NCBI RefSeq assembly: GCF_014302995.1
Contig: NZ_CP060295.1
Coordinates: forward strand, 5,819,501 to 5,883,500
Direction: 5' to 3'
DNA length: 64,000 nucleotides
DNA from: Variovorax sp. PAMC26660
GTDB taxonomy: Bacteria; Pseudomonadota; Gammaproteobacteria; Burkholderiales; Burkholderiaceae_C
Part shown: piece by piece, positions 18,262-27,369 of the stretch
Layout: each line of letters opens with the position of its first letter
Numbering within the stretch: the stretch's first letter is position 1
Notes under the pieces: model-generated
The model's input: only the letters and a program-made list of their open reading frames with translations
The model's database searches: none
Told to the model about the DNA's origin: nothing
Translations under genes and position numbers: made by a program

Positions 18262-19104
18262 TTATCGAGCGGTGGCCGCCTCGGGTGCGGCGCCCACCGG
18301 CGCGTACTGCGCGCGGTTGTCCGCCAGCCAGCGCGTCGACAGGCTGCTGTCTTGCTGTGCCGGGTGGAAATCCGCACGCAGGTAGCTGCGCCAGCCGCGC
18401 AGGTTGCCGCGCAGCAGGCCATTGCGGCTCAACAGGATGCGCGCGGCGCTCGTCCAGGTCGACCACTTCCACAGCTGCTTTTCGTGGCGCAGGTTGTCGA
18501 CGGTCTGGTGCATCAGGTCGCTGAGAAACATGATCGTCACGCGGCGGAACCAGCGCTTGCGCCATGCCTCGGAACCATCTGCAGCCTTGTAGATGTCGAA
18601 GGCGACGCTCTTGTGCTCCAGCTCTTCGGCGCTGTGCCACAGCCACATAGTGCGCAGGCGCGGTTCGGCGCCGTCGAGCACTTCGGGGCGCGCGAGCAGC
18701 CATTCGGCAAACATCGCTGTGAAGTGCTCGGTGGCGGCGGTGACAGCCAGCGCATGGCGCGGGTCGGCGCCTTCCATCAAGGTCATGCGCTTGCCGGCGC
18801 GCGCGGTCCAGCCGTCCACCAGACCCTGGCTTTCGAGATGGGTGTTGAACAGCGAGTGAATGCGGCGGTGCGTGGCCTCTTGGCCGATGAAGCCGCGCAC
18901 ATCGGCGCGGTACTTTTCCTGCACCTCGGGCGGCAGGGTGGCCACCGCGTCGCGCACGGCGTCGATGAAGAACTGCTCGCCGAATGGAAAACTCATCGAC
19001 AGGGCGTTGAAGAAAGCGGTCGAGAATGCATCGCCGCCGCACCAGTCGCGGGAAAACGGCGATTGCAGATCGATCAGAAGGCGGCGGACAACGAGTTCAG
19101 TCAT
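18262..19104 (-). CDS. predicted metal-dependent hydrolase, ferritin-like (PF10118 type)
   Basis: A 280-residue helical protein of the family annotated as predicted metal-dependent hydrolases. It shows a repeated carboxylate/histidine pattern typical of a diiron four-helix bundle: FIGQEATHRRIH near residue 73, AATEHFTAMFAE near 125 and HSAEELEHKSVAFD near 157. Biochemical role is unknown; the pattern allows an oxygenase role as well as hydrolysis. It is transcribed divergently from a TetR regulator, and the 129-base gap holds two copies of an inverted repeat, so it is probably the repressor target. Confidence 0.82.
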   Translation of the reverse strand: MTELVVRRLLIDLQSPFSRDWCGGDAFSTAFFNALSMSFPFGEQFFIDAVRDAVATLPPEVQEKYRADVRGFIGQEATHRRIHSLFNTHLESQGLVDGWTARAGKRMTLMEGADPRHALAVTAATEHFTAMFAEWLLARPEVLDGAEPRLRTMWLWHSAEELEHKSVAFDIYKAADGSEAWRKRWFRRVTIMFLSDLMHQTVDNLRHEKQLWKWSTWTSAARILLSRNGLLRGNLRGWRSYLRADFHPAQQDSSLSTRWLADNRAQYAPVGAAPEAATAR

Positions 19105-19149
19105 GAAAACAATCCTCGAAAAAGCACGGGCTGTGTGGGGTGGAAGGTT

Positions 19150-19165
19150 GGTACAACTTCGTACC
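19150..19165. promoter_or_regulatory. candidate TetR operator 1
   Basis: Inverted repeat GGTAC-N6-GTACC between the divergent hydrolase and TetR genes. The same 5-6-5 design recurs at 19194-19209, with centres 44 bases apart, about four helical turns. The arrangement suits a dimeric TetR repressor controlling both promoters. Sequence shows the repeats; binding is inference. Confidence 0.65.
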
Positions 19166-19193
19166 GAATGCCTCCATGGTGCAATCGCGAGTT

Positions 19194-19209
19194 GGTACTG
19201 TCAAGTACC
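19194..19209. promoter_or_regulatory. candidate TetR operator 2
   Basis: Second GGTAC-N6-GTACC inverted repeat, in both copies preceded by TT. It lies 24 bases before the chosen TetR start, a position that would allow autorepression. The spacer differs (TGTCAA against AACTTC), so conservation is limited to the arms, as expected for an operator. Confidence 0.65.
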
Positions 19210-19233
19210 TAGACGTAGGAAAATGTGCCATTC

Positions 19234-19863
19234 ATGAGCGCAACCATCGAAAAAACAGCCGTCGCCAAGCCTGCTGAAGGCCCGGCCAACGAACATTACG
19301 CCCGTCTGCTCCAGGGCATGGCGCAGGCGGTGGCGGCCAAGGGCTATGCCGAAACCACCATTGCCGACATCGTGCGCGAGGCGGCCGTCTCGCGCCGCAC
19401 GTTCTACGAGCACTTCAGCACCAAGACCGAGTGCCTGATCGCGCTCTACGAAACCGCGAGCCGGCTGGCCCTGCAGGCGGTGAGCGAGGCCTTCGACCCG
19501 GTGCAGCCCTGGCATGCGCAAGTCGAGCAGGCGATGACCGCGTACTTCGACTATCTGGCGCAAGACCCGGTGCTGCTGCGCACGCTCTTCGTCGAGATCC
19601 TGGGGCTGGGCATGCCGGGCCTGGTGGTGCGGCGCCGGGTGAACGACGAGATCGCCAACTTCATCCAGATCGCGATCAACAGCAGCGGCAGCGCGGAGGG
19701 CCCTGCAGCGCACCTGACGAACGAGATGGCGATGACCGTGGTCGGCGGCATCAACGAACTGGTGTTGCAGTCCATCGAGCAGGATCGCGCGGGCGACCTG
19801 CGTGAACTGGTCGGGCCGGCCACGCGGCTGGTGCGCGCGGTGGCGGCCGAGAGCCAGCGCTAA
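19234..19863 (+). CDS. TetR family transcriptional regulator
   Basis: A 209-residue regulator. The N-terminal helix-turn-helix is ETTIADIVREAAVSRRTFYEHFSTKTECLIALY, residues about 42-75, followed by a helical ligand-binding domain. ATG 19234 gives MSATIEK; a GTG at 19225 is an alternative that sits closer to AGGA at 19217-19220. It is divergent from the predicted metal-dependent hydrolase and overlaps the stop of the export permease on the other strand by four bases. The likely target is the divergent promoter, where two matching inverted repeats occur; the ligand may be a hydrophobic compound. Confidence 0.9.
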   Translation: MSATIEKTAVAKPAEGPANEHYARLLQGMAQAVAAKGYAETTIADIVREAAVSRRTFYEHFSTKTECLIALYETASRLALQAVSEAFDPVQPWHAQVEQAMTAYFDYLAQDPVLLRTLFVEILGLGMPGLVVRRRVNDEIANFIQIAINSSGSAEGPAAHLTNEMAMTVVGGINELVLQSIEQDRAGDLRELVGPATRLVRAVAAESQR

Positions 19864-21011
19864 GGGTGTTTGTCGGCGGCGCGCGGCGTGGCAGCGAGCC
19901 ACAGCGTCAGCAGCCCTGCGAGCGTCAGCGACAGCAGCACGCCCAGGTAGGGCAGCACATCATGCAGCGGCGCACCCATCTGGTTGAGGCGCAAGGAGGC
20001 CTGAATGCCGGCCGTGCTCGGGAAAATCCACCGCAGCACCTGCAACGGTCCGGGCAAGGCCTCGACGGGCCATGAGAAGCCCGACAGAAAAGCCATCGGC
20101 AAGGCCGTGAAGAGCAGCACCTGCAAGGCCCGCTCGCGATCGCGGAACCAGCAGCCCAGCAGCAGGCCCAGTGTGCAGATCGCGGGCACATAGAACGCGA
20201 GCAGTACCAGCGCACCCCACGGATTGCCGCCGCGCGGGTAGTCCTGCAGGAAGAACACCCAGCCGAAGTAGAAGAGCCCGCTCAGGAAGCCGAACACCGA
20301 GAGCGCGCCCAGGCGCCCCAGCCATGCGCTCACGGGAGCGCGCAGCCGCCCGGCTTCGGCCCAGGTGCCGGCCAGCATCGCAGCCCCCATCAGCAGCGTC
20401 TGCTGCAGGATCAGCAGCGCCACCGCCGGCACCACGTAGCTGCCATAGCCTTCGGTCGGGTTGAACAGCGCGACGAGCTGCGTGTTGAGCGGGCTGCGGC
20501 TGCGTGCCGCCTGAATGGCGCTTTGGCCGCCGGCCTGCAGCTTGCGGATCTCGACACCCGCCGAGACCGTGCCGACCGCCTCCGAGAAGCCGTACAGCAC
20601 CGCCTTGTTCAGCAGCGCATAGGCGCCGTTGCCCTCGATGGTGACCACCGCCGACGTGCCGCGCAGCACATTGCGCTTCAGGTCGGCCGGCAGCAGCGCA
20701 TAGCCCTCGATCTCGCCACGCCAGAGCGCCTGCTGCGCCTCGTGCACGTCGGCCGTGACCATTCGCACGTCCAGGCGCGGATTGGCCATGGCAAAGCGCG
20801 CGATCTGTCGCGACAGCCCGCTGTGGTCATGGTCGACCACGGCCACCGGCACGCGCGTCACCGCCTGCGTACCGTAAGGCCACGGATAGAAGAAGCCGTA
20901 GATGATGGGCGCGAGCAGCATGATCAGCAGCACGCCCTTGTCGCGCAGCACCGCGAGCGCGGTATCGCGCCAGGCAGCGCCGAGGCGGGTGCGGCTCGCA
21001 TCGTTCGTCAT
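19860..21011 (-). CDS. ABC-2 type transporter permease (second)
   Basis: A 383-residue inner-membrane protein of the ABC-2 permease family (YhhJ/YbhR-like). One N-terminal membrane segment (GVLLIMLLAPIIYGFFYP) is followed by a large periplasmic domain containing VPVAVVDHDHSGLSRQI, then five C-terminal segments. The start overlaps the stop of the preceding permease by one base (TGATG), so the two are probably made as a pair. No ATP-binding subunit is encoded anywhere in the operon. Substrate unknown; with HlyD and TolC it should move hydrophobic compounds out of the cell. Confidence 0.87.
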   Translation of the reverse strand: MTNDASRTRLGAAWRDTALAVLRDKGVLLIMLLAPIIYGFFYPWPYGTQAVTRVPVAVVDHDHSGLSRQIARFAMANPRLDVRMVTADVHEAQQALWRGEIEGYALLPADLKRNVLRGTSAVVTIEGNGAYALLNKAVLYGFSEAVGTVSAGVEIRKLQAGGQSAIQAARSRSPLNTQLVALFNPTEGYGSYVVPAVALLILQQTLLMGAAMLAGTWAEAGRLRAPVSAWLGRLGALSVFGFLSGLFYFGWVFFLQDYPRGGNPWGALVLLAFYVPAICTLGLLLGCWFRDRERALQVLLFTALPMAFLSGFSWPVEALPGPLQVLRWIFPSTAGIQASLRLNQMGAPLHDVLPYLGVLLSLTLAGLLTLWLAATPRAADKHP

Positions 21012-22195
21012 CAGCGGCCACCCCAGGTGTCGGGAGCCCCGGCGGCACGCACCAGTGCACCGGCCGACGCGGCAAGCAGTACGGCCGTGGCCAGCACCAT
21101 CCACAGCGGCGTGGCCACCGAATAGGCAAGCGGTGCGCCCATCTGCAACTGCTCCATCTGCACGCGGATGTAGTGCGTGTAGGGCAGCAGGTTGGCCCAG
21201 GCCTGCGCGAAGAAGGGCATCGCGACCAGCGGGAAGCCCACGCCACCGAATGCGAAGGCCGGTGCCGTGATGAAGCCCGTGGCCGACAGCGCAGTGCGCA
21301 ACGACCGCGTGAGGCTGGAGACAAAAGCACCAAGCGCAATCGACAGCGCAAGGAATACCACCAGCGCAAAAAGCGTCCACCCCACAGACCCCACCGGATG
21401 CCACCCGCGCCCCACCGTGATCCACAGCATCGCCGCGATCCCCACCGCGGAAAGACTGGCGAACGGCAGCGCCAGCTTTCCCGCCAGTGCAGCCAACGCT
21501 TCGTGCCAGCGCGGCGCAGTGCCCAGCCACTGCGCGATGCTGCGGTCGTGCAGTTCGCGGCCCACGGCCCAGGCGCCGGCTGTCATCGCCAGGATGTGCA
21601 GCAGCGCCGGAATGAGCGCGGCGCCGAGAAACTGCTCGTAGTCGGTCGAGGTGTTGAACAGCGCCACCATGCTCGCCTTGATCGGCTCCATGCTTACGCG
21701 CGCCGACGTCATCGATTCGCCGCGCTTGTTGCGCACCATGAGCTCGACGCCAGCCGACACGGTGGCGACGGCGGTGCGTACGTCGCGCTGGATCAGGCTC
21801 GAATGCGTGCCCAGCTGCGCGTTGTGCAACAGCACGACCTGGCCGACACGGCCCTGCTTGACGTCGCGGCTCAGGTCGCGCGGCAACTGCACGGCGGCAT
21901 CGACGTCGCCGCTGGTGAGCGCGCGCGCCATCGCGCCTTCGTCGTCGTACTGCTGCACGACGCGCAAGCCGGGCGTGGCGTCGAGAAAGCGCACCAGTTG
22001 GCGCGAGAGGGCCGAGTGGTCCTGATCGAGCACGCCGATCGGCAAGCGCTCGGGCAGGCCCGCCGAGAAGATCCACCAGATCAGCCAGACCGCGAGCAGC
22101 GGCACCCACGAGATCATGGCCAGGTCCCAGGGGCGGGTGCGCAGCAGCGCGAACTCGCGCCGGGCACTGGCTGCGGAAAAGCCTCGCAGGCTCAT
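21011..22195 (-). CDS. ABC-2 type transporter permease (first)
   Basis: A 394-residue protein with the same architecture as its downstream partner: N-terminal membrane segment (LAMISWVPLLAVWLIWWIF), a periplasmic domain with LPIGVLDQDHSALSRQLVRFLDATPGL, and five C-terminal membrane segments. The two permeases are diverged paralogues and may form a heterodimer. It starts 19 bases after the HlyD gene. Family members normally pair with an ATPase such as YbhF/RbbA; none is present here. Confidence 0.87.
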   Translation of the reverse strand: MSLRGFSAASARREFALLRTRPWDLAMISWVPLLAVWLIWWIFSAGLPERLPIGVLDQDHSALSRQLVRFLDATPGLRVVQQYDDEGAMARALTSGDVDAAVQLPRDLSRDVKQGRVGQVVLLHNAQLGTHSSLIQRDVRTAVATVSAGVELMVRNKRGESMTSARVSMEPIKASMVALFNTSTDYEQFLGAALIPALLHILAMTAGAWAVGRELHDRSIAQWLGTAPRWHEALAALAGKLALPFASLSAVGIAAMLWITVGRGWHPVGSVGWTLFALVVFLALSIALGAFVSSLTRSLRTALSATGFITAPAFAFGGVGFPLVAMPFFAQAWANLLPYTHYIRVQMEQLQMGAPLAYSVATPLWMVLATAVLLAASAGALVRAAGAPDTWGGR

Positions 22196-22214
22196 CGGGC
22201 GGCGCCGTATGGGC

Positions 22215-23207
22215 TCAGTCGACCAGCACGCTCATGCCGGGCCGCGCGCCTTCGATGGGCTTGAGCGGCCGTGCGCGAACTTCGAAGGTGCGCACGTCAA
22301 AGCCGGCACCACCGCGCGTTGCGCGCCAGGTGGCGAAGTCGGGCATGACGGCGCTGTAGTAGACCTTGAAGCGGGCCTCGCGCTTGTTGCCGTCGCTCGC
22401 CAGCGCGGGCAGGCGGGCATCGAACTCGTTGCCGAGCGCGAAGCGGGCGAGCCGGTCTTCGCGCACATTGAGCACCACCCACTGGTCGCTCAGATCGACC
22501 ACGGTGACCACCGCCACGCCTTGGGGCGACAGCTCGCCGACCTTCGCCAGCACCTTGGCAACTTCGCCGCCGACGGGGCTGCGCAACTCAGTCTCGGCCT
22601 TGGCGGCTTCCGCTTCGGCCACCACGCCGGCGACCTGGCGCGCCTGTGCGCTGGCTGCGGCCTTGTCCTCGGGGCGGGCACCGCTGCGCGCCATGTCGTA
22701 CTGCGCCCTGGCCGCGATGGCGGCGTCGCGCGAGGCTTTCCAGTTGGCTTCGGCTTCGTCGCGTTTCTGATCAGCCACCAAGCCTTCGCGGGCCAGTCCG
22801 TCGACGCGGCGGAATGAGGTTTGCGCCAATTGGGCTGCGGTTTCCGCGCGCTGCCACTGCATGCGCGCCATCTCGACCTCCTGCGGGCGGGCGCCGTTCT
22901 GCGCCTTTTCGGCCACGGCCTGTGCGGCCTGCTCGGCGGCGGTGGCCTGCGCGAGCTTGGCCCGCACTTCGGGGCTGTCCATGCGCACCAGCACGGCGCC
23001 GGCGGGGATGCGATCGCCTTCCTTCACCAGCACTTCGGCCACGCGCGCCGTCACCTTGCCGGCCACGTCGGTCTCGCGCGCTTCCATCTGGCCCTGGAAC
23101 ACCTCGGGCGCGGGCTGCGACGCGCGCCAAAAGCCCCAGATGAGCAGCGCCAGCACCAGCAGGGCGGCGAGGATCGCGATCAGTTTTCGGGTCTTGGCAC
23201 TCATCAT
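22215..23207 (-). CDS. HlyD-family periplasmic adaptor (membrane fusion protein)
   Basis: Links an inner-membrane transporter to an outer-membrane channel. The 330-residue product has one N-terminal membrane anchor (LIAILAALLVLALLIWGFW), the biotinyl-lipoyl half motif GQMEARETDVAGKVTARV, a long alanine/glutamine-rich coiled-coil hairpin (residues about 80-190), and the second lipoyl half ELRSPVGGEVAKV. It resembles YbhG/YhiI. The ATG at 23207 overlaps the tolC-like stop by one base; a TTG further upstream is less likely. Confidence 0.9.
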   Translation of the reverse strand: MMSAKTRKLIAILAALLVLALLIWGFWRASQPAPEVFQGQMEARETDVAGKVTARVAEVLVKEGDRIPAGAVLVRMDSPEVRAKLAQATAAEQAAQAVAEKAQNGARPQEVEMARMQWQRAETAAQLAQTSFRRVDGLAREGLVADQKRDEAEANWKASRDAAIAARAQYDMARSGARPEDKAAASAQARQVAGVVAEAEAAKAETELRSPVGGEVAKVLAKVGELSPQGVAVVTVVDLSDQWVVLNVREDRLARFALGNEFDARLPALASDGNKREARFKVYYSAVMPDFATWRATRGGAGFDVRTFEVRARPLKPIEGARPGMSVLVD

Positions 23208-24628
23208 CAATTCACCCTCACGTCGGCGCGCGCGATGTAGTCGGAAAACTTGTCGGAAAGGCCAGCGCTTTCGAGCAGTTGCGCAAGCGCCTGCACGTAG
23301 TCGTTGGCGGCTTGCGCACGCTCGGTCAGCACCTTGGCTTGATTGGTTTCGGCGTCGATCAGGTCGAGCGTGGTGCTCGTGCCTTCGCGCAGGCCCGAGG
23401 TGCGCAGCTTGACGACTTCCTGCGCCAGCTCGACCGAGGCCTTCATTTCCAGGTACTGGCGCCGCGCGTTTTCAAGGGCGCGCCAGTTGCGCTCGACCAG
23501 CAGCGAGATGTCGCTACGCGCCTGCGCGTCGGTGCGTTCGGCCTGCTCGACCTGCTTGAGCGAAGAGGCCGAAAGCGCGTTGCGGTCGATGGAGTCGTAG
23601 AGCGTCCAGCGCACGCCCAGGCCGGCTACCCAGTCGGCGTTGCTGCCCTTGATCTGGCGCGTGCCGAAGGCGATGACCTGCGGGCGGCGCAAGGCTTCTT
23701 CGCCTTCATGCAGTTGCTCGGCCTGCGACTTCTTGGCCGCGACCTTGTCCAGCCCGGGGTGGCGCGTGAGCGCCGAATCGATGAAGTAGCCCAGCGGCTC
23801 GATGGGCGTGCTAATGAGGAAGAGCGGCGTTTGCGGCGCCACGCTGCCATCGGCGCGCACCGTGCGAGCGAGCGCCACGGCAGCCAGTGCGGCGTCGTCC
23901 TCCGCCTTGCGTGCGTTGCGCCGGGCTTCTTCATAGGCGGCGCTGGCCTGCAGGCGCTCCACACGCGAGATCACGCCGGCCGCAAGCATCTTCTGCGCCG
24001 CCGAGTCATGCTGCGCGATGGCGCGCTCGGCCTGCGCGCGCAGCGTGGCCGCGCGCTGGGCGAGCTGGGCGCCGAAGTAGCGCTGCACCAGCAGCGTGTC
24101 GACCTCATGGCCGGCCTGATCGGCATCGGCCTGTGCTTCACGCGTTTGCGCCGACACGAAGCCGCGCACCGCGTCGGTCGCGCCACCGACGTAGATCGGC
24201 CAGACCGCCGAGATCGACGCGTTGGAGCCGGTGTCGTGCCGGTTGAGCGTGTAGCTGTTGGGCAATTGCGGAATCGGCACCTGCGAGATGAGGCCCTGGA
24301 TCGACGACGGCAGCGCTTGGCCGATCTGGCCGAGCTTCTGGTTGAGCGGATCGAGGTCCAGGTTCAGGTTGGCGTTGTAGGCATAGGCCAGGCCCGAGAC
24401 GCTGACCACCGGTCCGCCCAGGCCCTTGAGGCCCTGGCTCTGCAGTTCCTTGGATTCGACCGCCGCGCGCGCGGCCGCCAGCTTGTCGGAGCGATCGACC
24501 ATGCGGGCGCGTGCTGCGTCGAAACTCAATGCCAGGGTGTCGCTGCGGGCCTGCGCGGAGGCGGCGGTGCCGATCATCGCCGGCAACAGCAGCAGGGCGT
24601 GGAAGAGTGCGTGGCGAGGTCTTGTCAT
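23207..24628 (-). CDS. TolC-family outer membrane efflux protein
   Basis: A 473-residue protein with signal peptide (cleavage near AASAQA) and two repeats of the outer-membrane efflux domain. Features include LALSFDAARARMVDRSDKLAAARAAVE at the start of the first helical repeat and a C-terminal LRTSGLREGTSTTLDLIDAETNQAKV segment typical of TolC/NodT proteins. It should form the trimeric exit duct of the export system encoded by the following three genes. It starts five bases after the MerR gene. Confidence 0.9.
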   Translation of the reverse strand: MTRPRHALFHALLLLPAMIGTAASAQARSDTLALSFDAARARMVDRSDKLAAARAAVESKELQSQGLKGLGGPVVSVSGLAYAYNANLNLDLDPLNQKLGQIGQALPSSIQGLISQVPIPQLPNSYTLNRHDTGSNASISAVWPIYVGGATDAVRGFVSAQTREAQADADQAGHEVDTLLVQRYFGAQLAQRAATLRAQAERAIAQHDSAAQKMLAAGVISRVERLQASAAYEEARRNARKAEDDAALAAVALARTVRADGSVAPQTPLFLISTPIEPLGYFIDSALTRHPGLDKVAAKKSQAEQLHEGEEALRRPQVIAFGTRQIKGSNADWVAGLGVRWTLYDSIDRNALSASSLKQVEQAERTDAQARSDISLLVERNWRALENARRQYLEMKASVELAQEVVKLRTSGLREGTSTTLDLIDAETNQAKVLTERAQAANDYVQALAQLLESAGLSDKFSDYIARADVRVN

Positions 24629-24633
24629 CGGGG

Positions 24634-25365
24634 TCAGGCCGCAGCCTTGCGCAGCAGGGCGTCCAGCTCCTGCTGCAGGATCACGGGAAACGCGGCCTGC
24701 ACCGCGCCGGTGGCCAGCGGCCGCGCCTTTTCAAGTAATTGGGCGGTGCGCTCGGCATCGATCGCATCACCCGACAAAAGGCTGTCGGCCAGCGTGCGCA
24801 GCCAATGGCGTGCCGTGGTGCGCAGCGTGCGGGCCATGGTTTCCTGCATGCCGATCACTTCTTCGAGCGGCAGGCCGAGTGCCGCCAGTTGCTCTGCGAT
24901 CTGGCCGAGCGCGGGGCTCAGCATCTGCACCTGGCCGTCGGGCAGTTCGCGCATGAGGCCGGCCTTGGCGGCACGCACGAGCAGGGCCGGCGTCATCTGG
25001 CCTTTCCACTTGACGGCGAGCGCCTTGGCCGACACCACGACTGGCGTTTCCGATGCAAACAGGCTGCCCGACACGGAGCGCGCCACGGCGACAAGGTCGC
25101 CCCAGGCCGAGGCCGGGGCACGCCCGAAGATGCGGCGGATTGCCTCGATGCCGAAGCCCTGTTCGCGCAGCTCGCGAATCAGCACCAGCCGCTGTGCATG
25201 GTCGTCCCCGTACAGCCCGAGGCGGCCTCGCAGGCTGGGCGGTGGCAGCAGCCCTGCCGTGGTGTAGGCGCGGATGTTGCGCACCGTGACGCCCGTGCGC
25301 GCTGCCAAGGCCTCGATGGAGAGATCCTGGGCAGCATCGGCGGTGGGCTTGGCGGGTGCGGTCAT
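24634..25365 (-). CDS. MerR family transcriptional regulator
   Basis: A 243-residue regulator with an N-terminal winged helix: LSIEALAARTGVTVRNIRAYTTAGLLPPP, then LGLYGDDHAQRLVLIRELREQGFGIEAIRRIFG, residues about 14-80. The long C-terminal region lacks the cysteines of metal sensors, so it may sense an organic compound. It is embedded in the export operon, 48 bases after the YhgE-like gene and five bases before the TolC gene, so it probably controls this operon. The start MTAPAKP is preferred to an ATG at 25386. Confidence 0.87.
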   Translation of the reverse strand: MTAPAKPTADAAQDLSIEALAARTGVTVRNIRAYTTAGLLPPPSLRGRLGLYGDDHAQRLVLIRELREQGFGIEAIRRIFGRAPASAWGDLVAVARSVSGSLFASETPVVVSAKALAVKWKGQMTPALLVRAAKAGLMRELPDGQVQMLSPALGQIAEQLAALGLPLEEVIGMQETMARTLRTTARHWLRTLADSLLSGDAIDAERTAQLLEKARPLATGAVQAAFPVILQQELDALLRKAAA

Positions 25366-25413
25366 TCGACAAATTCTATGTGACATCGAAAATGTTGCAT
25401 AAGCCGGACGCGC

Positions 25414-27318
25414 TCAGACCTGAATCGTGGGCTTGTAGTCCGACAGCAGCACGTCCTTCCACTTGCCGAAGATCGCCATCAGGCCGACGGCCACCGCACC
25501 CGACAGCACCACCACGCCACAGGCATGCGCCCAGCCGTCATCGAAGGCGCCGAACATCACGGCACGGAAGGCCTGCACCACCCAGCTGAACGGCAGCCAG
25601 CTATGGACGGTGCGAAAGAAGCCGGCCGACAGCTCCACGGGCAGCACGCCGCCGCCGGCGGACAACTGCAGCGTGAGCAGCAGCACGGTCAGGATGCGGC
25701 CGAAATCGCCGAAGACGTGCAGGATCGCGAACAGCACCACCAGAAAGACCAGCGAGGCCAGCGCCATCGTGAGCGCCAGTGCCGCCACCCGCGGCGCCTG
25801 CACCTCCAGCACACCCAGCAGCGTGGCCAGCACCAGCGCCACCTGCAGCAGCACGATGAGCGCCGGCATGGTGATCTTGCCCAGCGTCTTCGCAAGCTTC
25901 GGATAGTGGCTGTGGTCCGCGAGCACGATGCGGATGTTGAACAGGTAGCCGGCCATCACGGCGCCGATCCACAGTGCGACCGACACCATGTTCGGCACGA
26001 AGGCGCTGCCGTTGTTCGCCACCGGCGCCACCACCTCGACCTTGGGCTCGACCGAATCGGCCAGCCCCGAGGCGCTGCCCTGGATGCGGGTGATGGAAGC
26101 GGGCAGGGCGGCCTCGATGGTGCTCACGCCGGTCAGCAGCCGCTGCGCGCCCTGTGCCAACTGCGTGCCGCCCTGCATGAACTCGTCGAGCTTGCGGTCT
26201 TCGGGCAGCTTGCCGGCCATGGTGCGGATGCCGGCGGACAGCGCGCCCATGCCGTCGGTGAGTTTGCCAACGCCGCCTTCCAGGGCCGAAGCGCCGGTGG
26301 CGAGTTTCTGGTTGCCTTCTTCCGCCTTGCCCAGTGCGGCCTGCGCTTGCCCGAGGCCGCCGTGCAGCTTGTCCGCGCCAGCGGCAAGTTCTCCGGCGCC
26401 TTTGGCGATGCGGTCGCCGACGAAGGGGATATCGGCCGATTCCTTCTGCAGCCGACGTGCGCCATCGCCCAACTGGCCGGCGCCGCCGTTGAGCAGCTCG
26501 AGCCCGTCGCCGATCTGCGCGAGACCGCTGCCCAGTTCGTGCTGACCGGCGGTGAGTTGCTGCGCGCCGCTCTTGAGTGCGTGCAGGTCCGCATCAGCCG
26601 GCAGCTTCGACTGGATGGTTCTTATGCCGCCATTGACCTGCTTGAACCCACCGCCGACCTGCTGCGCCGCGGCGCTGTATTGGATGGCGCCGGTGGCCAA
26701 TGCCTGGCTGCCGTCGCGCAGCTCCAGCAGCGCCTGCTTGAGCTTGTCGAGCCGCTGCTGCGAGCCGGATGCCGCATTCAGCACCAGGCCCCAGCGCTGC
26801 TCGTTGAGCATCTCGTTGACCTGGTGGCCCAACTCGCCCGCGAAGCGGCGGGCCAACCCGGCCGAGCTGTAATTGTTGCCTTCCGAGGTGTAGACCACCA
26901 GTTGCCCGGCGCCGCGCTGGATGCCCGGTACCGCGTTGGCGCTGAAGTCGGCAGGAATGAACAGCGCGAAGGCGAGCGTGCCGCGTCGCACCTCGGCGTG
27001 CGCGGCCTCGGCATCGGTCATCACACGAAAACCGAAGGCGCGCTTGGCGAGCAGGGTGCGCGTCAGTTCGTCGCCGACATTGACCGAGTGCGCCATGTAG
27101 GTGACGCCGCGGTCCTCGTTCACGATGGCCGCGGGCAGGTCGGCCGTATGGCCGGCCGGGTCCCAGACGCTCGTGAGATAGATCAGCGCGTAGATGGCCG
27201 GCACCACGCCCACGGCCACCACGGCCAGCAGGATGCGCGGAAAACGCCGAACGATCGCCAGTTCGGCGCGCGCGATGGCCAGCGTGCCGGCGATCAGTGC
27301 TTGGAGGTATCGCAGCAT
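25414..27318 (-). CDS. YhgE/Pip family membrane protein
   Basis: A 634-residue protein of the YhgE/Pip (phage infection protein) family. One membrane segment near residue 30 (ILLAVVAVGVVPAIYALIYL) is followed by a large extracytoplasmic region and five C-terminal segments, an ABC-2-like layout. Between residues about 190 and 390 runs a repeating pattern of glycine-alanine-x-x-leucine units (for example LATGAIQY, LTAGQHELGSG, LLNGGAGQLGDGARRL), which should give a long helical rod. Such proteins act in export of lipids or proteins in several bacteria. It seems to begin the operon with MerR, TolC, HlyD and two permeases. Confidence 0.85.
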   Translation of the reverse strand: MLRYLQALIAGTLAIARAELAIVRRFPRILLAVVAVGVVPAIYALIYLTSVWDPAGHTADLPAAIVNEDRGVTYMAHSVNVGDELTRTLLAKRAFGFRVMTDAEAAHAEVRRGTLAFALFIPADFSANAVPGIQRGAGQLVVYTSEGNNYSSAGLARRFAGELGHQVNEMLNEQRWGLVLNAASGSQQRLDKLKQALLELRDGSQALATGAIQYSAAAQQVGGGFKQVNGGIRTIQSKLPADADLHALKSGAQQLTAGQHELGSGLAQIGDGLELLNGGAGQLGDGARRLQKESADIPFVGDRIAKGAGELAAGADKLHGGLGQAQAALGKAEEGNQKLATGASALEGGVGKLTDGMGALSAGIRTMAGKLPEDRKLDEFMQGGTQLAQGAQRLLTGVSTIEAALPASITRIQGSASGLADSVEPKVEVVAPVANNGSAFVPNMVSVALWIGAVMAGYLFNIRIVLADHSHYPKLAKTLGKITMPALIVLLQVALVLATLLGVLEVQAPRVAALALTMALASLVFLVVLFAILHVFGDFGRILTVLLLTLQLSAGGGVLPVELSAGFFRTVHSWLPFSWVVQAFRAVMFGAFDDGWAHACGVVVLSGAVAVGLMAIFGKWKDVLLSDYKPTIQV

Positions 27319-27369
27319 GGGGCTAGGAGACGGTCTTCAGCGCCATGACGATGGGTGCGTGAAAAGTCT

